From Brevinema_A sp051647245 (GTDB lineage: Bacteria; Spirochaetota; Brevinematia; Brevinematales; Brevinemataceae): a stretch of 64,000 bases of DNA. Numbering within the stretch: the stretch's first letter is position 1; the number at the start of each line of letters is the position of its first letter. The position numbers and the translations under genes were made by a program. Under the pieces are notes generated by a model that saw only the letters and a program-made list of their open reading frames with translations, was not told the DNA's origin and did not search any database. Location: positions 469,011 to 533,010 of the forward strand of contig JBOFDS010000011.1 in NCBI GenBank assembly GCA_051647245.1, read 5' to 3'. Shown piece after piece: positions 59,066-64,000 of this stretch.

Positions 59066-62000
59066 TTGCCATTTAGTATCCGTTTGATACTTTTGCTTTT
59101 TTTGAGTCCTGTGTTTGTCTACCCTCAGTTAATAGATAATAGAGATTTGCCTCCTGCTGAATTGCAGGTGCGCCCGCCATTTGAGCCTACTTCTCGAGCA
59201 AGGGTTCGTGACGCAAATGAAAAAACCTTTATTATTCTTGACAACGCTGATGATATTACTATCCAAAATTTCCCTAAATCCGGTTTAATCGAAGTGGTTA
59301 TGTTAGGGAATGTTCGTGTGCGTTTTGATGGGAGTTTTCTTAAGTCTGAAAAACTGATTGTTACCATTAAAGATTCTATGGTGATCAATGTTGGTGCCTA
59401 TGGGAATGTTGAGTTCACTTTTAGTCGAAACAAATACCTCGCTGAAAGCGTAAATTATCAACCTGATATGGAACGTGGGGTTATGTACAATGTGCGTTCT
59501 GTTCTTGGAGCTAGTTTCTTGGGGCCAACCGACAAACCTTGGTTTTTCGAGGCTCAAAAAGTAACTATTCAAAGCACTACTCGTTTTGTTTTGGAAGATG
59601 TTAGTTTGACTACTTCAGATGTGAGATTCCCTCACTATCAGATGAAAGTCAGCAAGTTATGGTATATTCAAGATAAAATCGCTCTCGCTGCAGGAATGCA
59701 ATACCTTGCCGGACAAGCTACCTTTTTCTGGTTACCTGCATATTTACAAATTGAAGGGGCTGGATCACTCAGAACTAGTTTGGGTAATGAAAGGCGTATT
59801 GGTTATTATTTCATTAACAATTATAAATTAGGGACAAAGATAGGCGATTTTCGTTTTGGTTTTGACTTCTATGAACGTCAAGGTCAATTTTTCACAATGA
59901 ACTATCAAGCACCTCCAACAGGTATTCTTGAAGAATTAGAATTTCAAGTAGATCTTGCCAATGATAAACGTATCGTCAAAAACGGAAACTACTACTCGCA
60001 GTGGGTTCTCCCTCAAAATCAAATGGCACCAGATTACGAGCGTATCTCACAATTTGCTTGGCATTATAAACTGAAAACGCGTATTGGTACGGATGGGATT
60101 GGTTTGGAATTAAAATTGGAAGACCTGAATGATCCTTACTTCTTGTCGAAATACAGTTATCGTACTAGATTTGAAGATAGTACCAGTGTCAATTTTATGA
60201 ATCTCGGGAATCCACTAGGACACTCTTGGTTTGATTATGGTGGAGATATCCAACCTAGGGTTGATACCTTCAATCAACATGTCATCTTTAATATGGATCG
60301 TTTTACCGCTGAAGTTTCGATGGATTATATTCGTACGATCAGACCTGGTCAATCCAACCAATTCTTAAATAATTATTATGATTATGAACTTCGCTCTCTA
60401 ACAGCACCGGCTTTGTCTTATAATTTTGGAACATTTGATCTTTTTGAATACACAAACTCAAGCAAAACCAAAGTAACGGTGGTTGATTCTCGTGGAAGGA
60501 AATCCGAATTTAATAATTTAAAACAATATGAAGATTTTGTTGCTTCTTTAGAAAATAAATCTAACATGGTCATTACAAAGCAAGTAGTCAATGAAAACGG
60601 AAAAGAAATTGTCCGTCCCTTGACCAACTGGGAACCTATTACTATCACCAATACCAAAACTAATGACTACACCTGGGTGCGTGTGAAGGCTGATGCTTCT
60701 GCGAGTGTCCGCTTCAAAGCTGATCATACTTTTGGTACAAATAGCGCCTCGGCAACGAGTGATATCGATCAACTCACCAACACGAATAGACAATTGATAT
60801 CAGATCTCTATCAACATACAGAACAAGGGAATATCGGTGTGAGCGTAGATGCTTTTGATGATTTGATGAAGGTGCGTAATAGTCTTGATTTTTCTTACCA
60901 CGATCAGTGGTCGTCCTTTGCTTCCGATAAAACAAATAATCTCCGATCTTCAGGTATGGATATTAACTATGACCTTGGGATTACGCTCCAACCAAATAAA
61001 GTTTGGTTTGATGATGAATTTATTCGAATGAAAGCTGGCTACACTTCGACATTTGATTACATGTATCCTATTTACCGTATGAGACGTCTTGAAGATGGTT
61101 TAAGTCCTAAAGAAACAACAATGCGTTGGAAGAATGAATTTGCGTTTGATTTCTTACAGCATCGTCGACATACGTTATTGGGATTGAGTTTTGGAGTTGC
61201 TTTTGATCAGCGTTCAAGGGTTGTCAATAACTATGAGCGGGATAAAATCAATAATGATCCTAATGACTATTTTATGAACGATTTAACTTATCAAGAGGTT
61301 GATATTACAGCGAAAGCTAAGGTTTGGTGGTTTGGTGTGGGTACAAGTATTAGACTTAATACCCTTGAAACTGAAACAAACAGATCAATTTCCCAAGATT
61401 TTACTAATAGATTGGTTGGTGGGTATCCTCAGCTTCTCGTGGAATTTAACCCAGCAGAAGGTTATGATTATATTCCAAAACTTGCTTATCGTTACAATCT
61501 ATTTGAAGAGTCTTATGACTTGGCTGATCCATGGACTGGTGAGATGCGGAAGGCTCGTAAGGATCAGAGTTATAATTTGGATGTGTTGTGGGATCTTCGC
61601 TTGAAGAATTATCATATTCCAGCCTTGTACCCATTCATCTATGAGCTTTCTGAATTAGGTTTTGTATTTAGGTATTATCAGGATTTTGTTAATATGAGAA
61701 ACTCCTTCTTGCGTTTAGATTTTGTTATTGGATTGAAATTTACAAAATACCTTACATTCAGATTTAGTTCTCAAATGCTGAATAATAAAATTTATCTCTA
61801 CTACCCTGGTGGTGTGTTTAATGGTCAACGTTATGCGCTGCCTAGCGAACAACCCAAAAACTTCTTTGAAGATTTATGGGATGGTTTGAAGATTTGGGAT
61901 ATGGATGCATTGAAACGATCTAGCTTCAAACTCCAATCCTTGAATTTTGAATTGATTCACGATCTTGACACTTGGGATATGAGGTTGATTTTTAGCTTAG

Positions 62001-62137
62001 GACGTGTAACCGATGATATCAAGCAAGTTGCTTATTGGGAGCCATTTGTTGGTATTGCCTTCACTATGAAAGGATCTAGCGCGATGAGCTTCTTCCCAGA
62101 CTTTAATAAGAAGTTTGTTCCATCTGAGTTCCAGTAA
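59066..62137 (+). CDS. LptD/OstA-like outer-membrane protein
   Basis: 1023 residues from TTG 59066 (GAGG six bases upstream; TTG 59063 is the alternative). A signal peptide (IRLILLLFLSPVFVYPQ) is followed by an OstA-like beta-jellyroll (~50-150; VVMLGNVRVRFDGSFLKSEKLIVTI). Then comes the region found in LptD (FFWLPAYLQIEGAG), and a long C-terminal barrel with many aromatic-ended strands. LptD inserts lipopolysaccharide in the outer leaflet; spirochaetes often keep LptD-like proteins even when they lack classical LPS. An Asn-Thr segment (TITNTKTNDYTW) lies near the middle. tgt follows by 34 nt. Confidence 0.75.
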   Translation: MPFSIRLILLLFLSPVFVYPQLIDNRDLPPAELQVRPPFEPTSRARVRDANEKTFIILDNADDITIQNFPKSGLIEVVMLGNVRVRFDGSFLKSEKLIVTIKDSMVINVGAYGNVEFTFSRNKYLAESVNYQPDMERGVMYNVRSVLGASFLGPTDKPWFFEAQKVTIQSTTRFVLEDVSLTTSDVRFPHYQMKVSKLWYIQDKIALAAGMQYLAGQATFFWLPAYLQIEGAGSLRTSLGNERRIGYYFINNYKLGTKIGDFRFGFDFYERQGQFFTMNYQAPPTGILEELEFQVDLANDKRIVKNGNYYSQWVLPQNQMAPDYERISQFAWHYKLKTRIGTDGIGLELKLEDLNDPYFLSKYSYRTRFEDSTSVNFMNLGNPLGHSWFDYGGDIQPRVDTFNQHVIFNMDRFTAEVSMDYIRTIRPGQSNQFLNNYYDYELRSLTAPALSYNFGTFDLFEYTNSSKTKVTVVDSRGRKSEFNNLKQYEDFVASLENKSNMVITKQVVNENGKEIVRPLTNWEPITITNTKTNDYTWVRVKADASASVRFKADHTFGTNSASATSDIDQLTNTNRQLISDLYQHTEQGNIGVSVDAFDDLMKVRNSLDFSYHDQWSSFASDKTNNLRSSGMDINYDLGITLQPNKVWFDDEFIRMKAGYTSTFDYMYPIYRMRRLEDGLSPKETTMRWKNEFAFDFLQHRRHTLLGLSFGVAFDQRSRVVNNYERDKINNDPNDYFMNDLTYQEVDITAKAKVWWFGVGTSIRLNTLETETNRSISQDFTNRLVGGYPQLLVEFNPAEGYDYIPKLAYRYNLFEESYDLADPWTGEMRKARKDQSYNLDVLWDLRLKNYHIPALYPFIYELSELGFVFRYYQDFVNMRNSFLRLDFVIGLKFTKYLTFRFSSQMLNNKIYLYYPGGVFNGQRYALPSEQPKNFFEDLWDGLKIWDMDALKRSSFKLQSLNFELIHDLDTWDMRLIFSLGRVTDDIKQVAYWEPFVGIAFTMKGSSAMSFFPDFNKKFVPSEFQ

Positions 62138-62171
62138 TAATTAAAATTTAGATAATTTTCAAGGAAAAATT

Positions 62172-63302
62172 ATGCAAGATATGAATAAAATCCCCTTTAC
62201 AATAGAAAAACAAGAAGGCTACGCTCGTGCTTGTACGATGGAGTTGCCTCATGGTACTGTCAAAACACCTATCTTTATGCCTGTGGGAACACAAGCAACG
62301 GTGAAGACGCTTTGTCGTGAGGAGCTAGAAGATATGGGGGCAACGATCATCTTAGCAAATGCTTATCACATGCTTCTCAGACCTGGTGTGGAGTTTTTCA
62401 AACAATATGGAGGACTTCATAAATTTGCAAAATGGAAAAGAAATATCCTTACCGATTCTGGTGGCTTCCAAGTTTTTTCTCTCGCAGGAATGCGAAAAAT
62501 CACCGATGAAGGCGTAACATTCCAGAGCCATCTTGATGGGCGTTATCATTTTCTTACCCCTGAAATTATGGTTGACACACAGCAGGCTATTGGATCTGAT
62601 ATTATGATGGTACTTGACGAATGTGTACCTGGAACAGCTGATTATCAACAAACACTGAGAGCTTTGACCAGAACAACAGCTTGGGCAGAACGTGCGAAAA
62701 AAGAATTTCTTAAACGTGAAATCCAAGATCAATATGCTTTTGGCATCGTGCAGGGTGGCGTATTCCCAGAGCTTAGAAAGCAAAGTGCAAGAGAATTGGC
62801 AGATCTTAATTTCCCAGGATACTCTATAGGAGGACTTTCCGTAGGTGAAACTAAGGAAGAAATGTACGGAATGTTGGACGTTCTTGCTGATGAAATGCCT
62901 GTGCAAAAGCCTCGTTATCTTATGGGGGTAGGTGTTCCTGAAGACCTACTCGAAGGAATAGAGCGTGGTGTGGATATGTTTGACTGTGTCTTCCCTACGA
63001 GGGTCGCACGTCATGGATCTGGTTTTACTAGAGATGGGCGTATCAATCTTAAGAATAAACAATATGAATTTGACACCAATCCTATCGATGCCGAATGTAC
63101 GTGTTATGCTTGTCAGAATTATGATAGGGCTTATATTAGACATCTTTTAAGAGCTGATGAAGTTCTTGGTGGACGTCTTGTATCTATCCATAATCTTTTC
63201 TTTTTAATTGAATTGACGCAAAATGCACGTCAAGCGATCCTAGAAGGGCGATTTAAAAGCTTTAAGAACGATTTTTTATTTCGGTACTTGAAAAGTAAGT
63301 AG
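62172..63302 (+). CDS. tgt: tRNA-guanine transglycosylase
   Basis: 376 residues. Tgt exchanges the wobble guanine of GUN anticodons for preQ1. The catalytic region DSGGFQVFSL, the substrate loop VQGGVFPELR, the nucleophile region DCVFPTRVARHG and the zinc site CTCYACQNYDRAYIRHL are all present. The ATG at 62172 has AAGGA six bases upstream; a second ATG three codons later is the alternative. It is likely co-transcribed with the LptD-like gene. Confidence 0.97.
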   Translation: MQDMNKIPFTIEKQEGYARACTMELPHGTVKTPIFMPVGTQATVKTLCREELEDMGATIILANAYHMLLRPGVEFFKQYGGLHKFAKWKRNILTDSGGFQVFSLAGMRKITDEGVTFQSHLDGRYHFLTPEIMVDTQQAIGSDIMMVLDECVPGTADYQQTLRALTRTTAWAERAKKEFLKREIQDQYAFGIVQGGVFPELRKQSARELADLNFPGYSIGGLSVGETKEEMYGMLDVLADEMPVQKPRYLMGVGVPEDLLEGIERGVDMFDCVFPTRVARHGSGFTRDGRINLKNKQYEFDTNPIDAECTCYACQNYDRAYIRHLLRADEVLGGRLVSIHNLFFLIELTQNARQAILEGRFKSFKNDFLFRYLKSK

Positions 63303-63435
63303 TGATGTGGTTATATTTTATAGAAAGAACTCTTATGAGTATTTTTATAGAACACCTATGAATTTAGGTTTTACCATTGTTTTCAGATATTAATATTGTA
63401 TTGAAAAAAATATTTAAATATTTTTCTGAAAACTC

Positions 63436-63464
63436 TTGATTTTTAAGACTCAATAATATATAAT
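63436..63464 (+). promoter_or_regulatory. Promoter of rpmB
   Basis: TTGATT (63436-63441), 17 nt, TATAAT (63459-63464), 26 nt before the rpmB start. The rest of the 188-nt gap after tgt (63303-63435) is AT-rich with nothing recognisable. Confidence 0.7.
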
Positions 63465-63490
63465 ATATCTACGTTTGAGAGGAGAGACCA

Positions 63491-63730
63491 ATGTCAAGAA
63501 AATGTGAATTGTCAGGCAAAAAGCCTATGTTCGGAAATAACATTTCTCACTCGCATAGAAAAACTCGTACTAAATGGGTTCCTAATTTACAGAAAAAAAC
63601 ATTTATTTCTGAGAATGGTGAGAAAATCACTCTCAGAGTATGTGCAAAAGTTTTGAAAACCATTGATAGATTCGGTTTTGATGCGGTGATGAAAAAATTT
63701 GCCAAAAAAGGTAAAATTGTAGCTAAGTAA
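63491..63730 (+). CDS. rpmB: 50S ribosomal protein L28
   Basis: 79 residues. SRKCELSGKKPMFGNNISHSHRKTRTKWVPNLQKK is the classic L28 start; a later segment has VCAKVLKTIDRFGFD. It starts behind GAGAGGAGAGACC. L28 binds 23S rRNA. It is the last gene before the rRNA promoter and is not followed by an obvious hairpin. Confidence 0.96.
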   Translation: MSRKCELSGKKPMFGNNISHSHRKTRTKWVPNLQKKTFISENGEKITLRVCAKVLKTIDRFGFDAVMKKFAKKGKIVAK

Positions 63731-63787
63731 TTATTTTATAATAATTGTGTAAAAATAAAAATAATTTAATTATTTTTGAAAAAAGTA

Positions 63788-63817
63788 TTGACAAAATGGA
63801 AACATATGTGTTATACT
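63788..63817 (+). promoter_or_regulatory. rRNA operon promoter
   Basis: TTGACA (63788-63793), 18 nt, TATACT (63812-63817). The transcript would have a ~120-nt leader before 16S, with a short imperfect hairpin TCGATGAGGG.../TTCTTCGA near 63823-63846. Confidence 0.7.
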
Positions 63818-63940
63818 TTTAGCTCGATGAGGGATAACTTCTTCGAGAAAGAATAGAAAGACATAACAAAGGTGAGTGAATATACAATTAAGTTAGATGA
63901 TACTAAGATTAGATTATAGATAAATTATTTATTATATAAT

Positions 63941-64000
63941 ATAATGGAGGGTTTGATTCTGGCTCAGAACGAACGCTGGCAGTGTGTTTTAGGCATGCAA
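63941..64000 (+). rRNA. 16S ribosomal RNA, 5' end (partial)
   Basis: The bacterial 16S start is recognisable: AGGGTTTGATTCTGGCTCAG corresponds to E. coli positions 8-27, then GAACGAACGCTGGCAGTGTG and GCATGCAA. GAACGAACGCTGGC is typical of spirochaetes among others. The gene runs off the right edge after 60 bases. The start is set by alignment with E. coli position 1. Confidence 0.95.

Noticed and set aside
1..64000. Insertion sequences, integrases, prophage or plasmid genes
   Set aside because: No transposase, recombinase or phage structural protein was recognised anywhere in the window.

Overview
The window looks like ordinary chromosome from an AT-rich spirochaete. The 16S rRNA gene that begins at the right edge has a spirochaete-like 5' end (GAACGAACGCTGGCAGTGTG), and the gene content fits: a VWA/TPR Bat-type protein, a PEGA lipoprotein, a large LptD-like outer-membrane protein, dapF and ispH. 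A Brevinema-like organism is my best guess, but this is inferred from the 16S start and gene style, not from a search. Strong sigma-70-type promoters and rho-independent terminators separate most units. I see no insertion sequence, integrase or prophage.

Layout. 1-5050: end of an unknown gene, rplM-rpsI, a copper ATPase and a membrane PAS protein resembling a histidine kinase. 5100-10610: a tRNA(CAU) followed by a complete type II-C CRISPR-Cas locus, with eight 47-nt repeats, cas2, cas1, a compact cas9 and a predicted tracrRNA. 10900-23470: a zinc-ribbon coiled-coil protein, a PEGA lipoprotein, cutC, a short uvrC, an SbcD-like nuclease, ahpC with a stand-alone AhpF-N-like redox protein, an HD hydrolase, a TPR protein and mutY. 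23490-31850: the rpsP-rimM-trmD-rplS-rnhB operon, a uracil-DNA-glycosylase-family protein, a DHFR-family protein, rsmA, truA and dnaA. 31846-32422: an AT-rich gap upstream of dnaA with repeated TTGCACA motifs, the best candidate for oriC. 32423-43000: gatC-trmB, a ferredoxin, a giant Asn/Thr-repeat TPR protein, mutS, an OmpR-type DNA-binding protein, a degenerate aminotransferase and rny. 43100-50300: a degenerate threonine synthase, an M23 peptidase, tRNA-Val, dCMP deaminase, ispH, a polyprenyl synthase, an extremely acidic small protein, HIT-rpsU and dapF. 50379-58900: a mostly minus-strand envelope block (VWA-TPR protein, ABC exporter, DJ-1, outer-membrane protein, pseudo-glycosidase). 59060-64000: LptD-like protein, tgt, rpmB and the rRNA operon promoter with the first 60 bases of 16S.

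Two themes stand out. First, the CRISPR array appears to be read toward cas2. Its first, degenerate repeat keeps only the 3' 18 nt, which carries a -10-like TATTAT. This fits repeat-embedded promoters that start each crRNA at its spacer. Second, several genes are recognisable homologues of enzymes or signalling proteins that have lost key residues: a GH13 glycosidase, a threonine synthase, a GSA-type aminotransferase, an ABC ATPase, a histidine kinase and a response regulator. They have nevertheless stayed as long intact reading frames, which suggests new non-catalytic roles. The dnaA region adds a third point: non-canonical candidate DnaA boxes beside a DnaA whose DNA-recognition signature is also altered.
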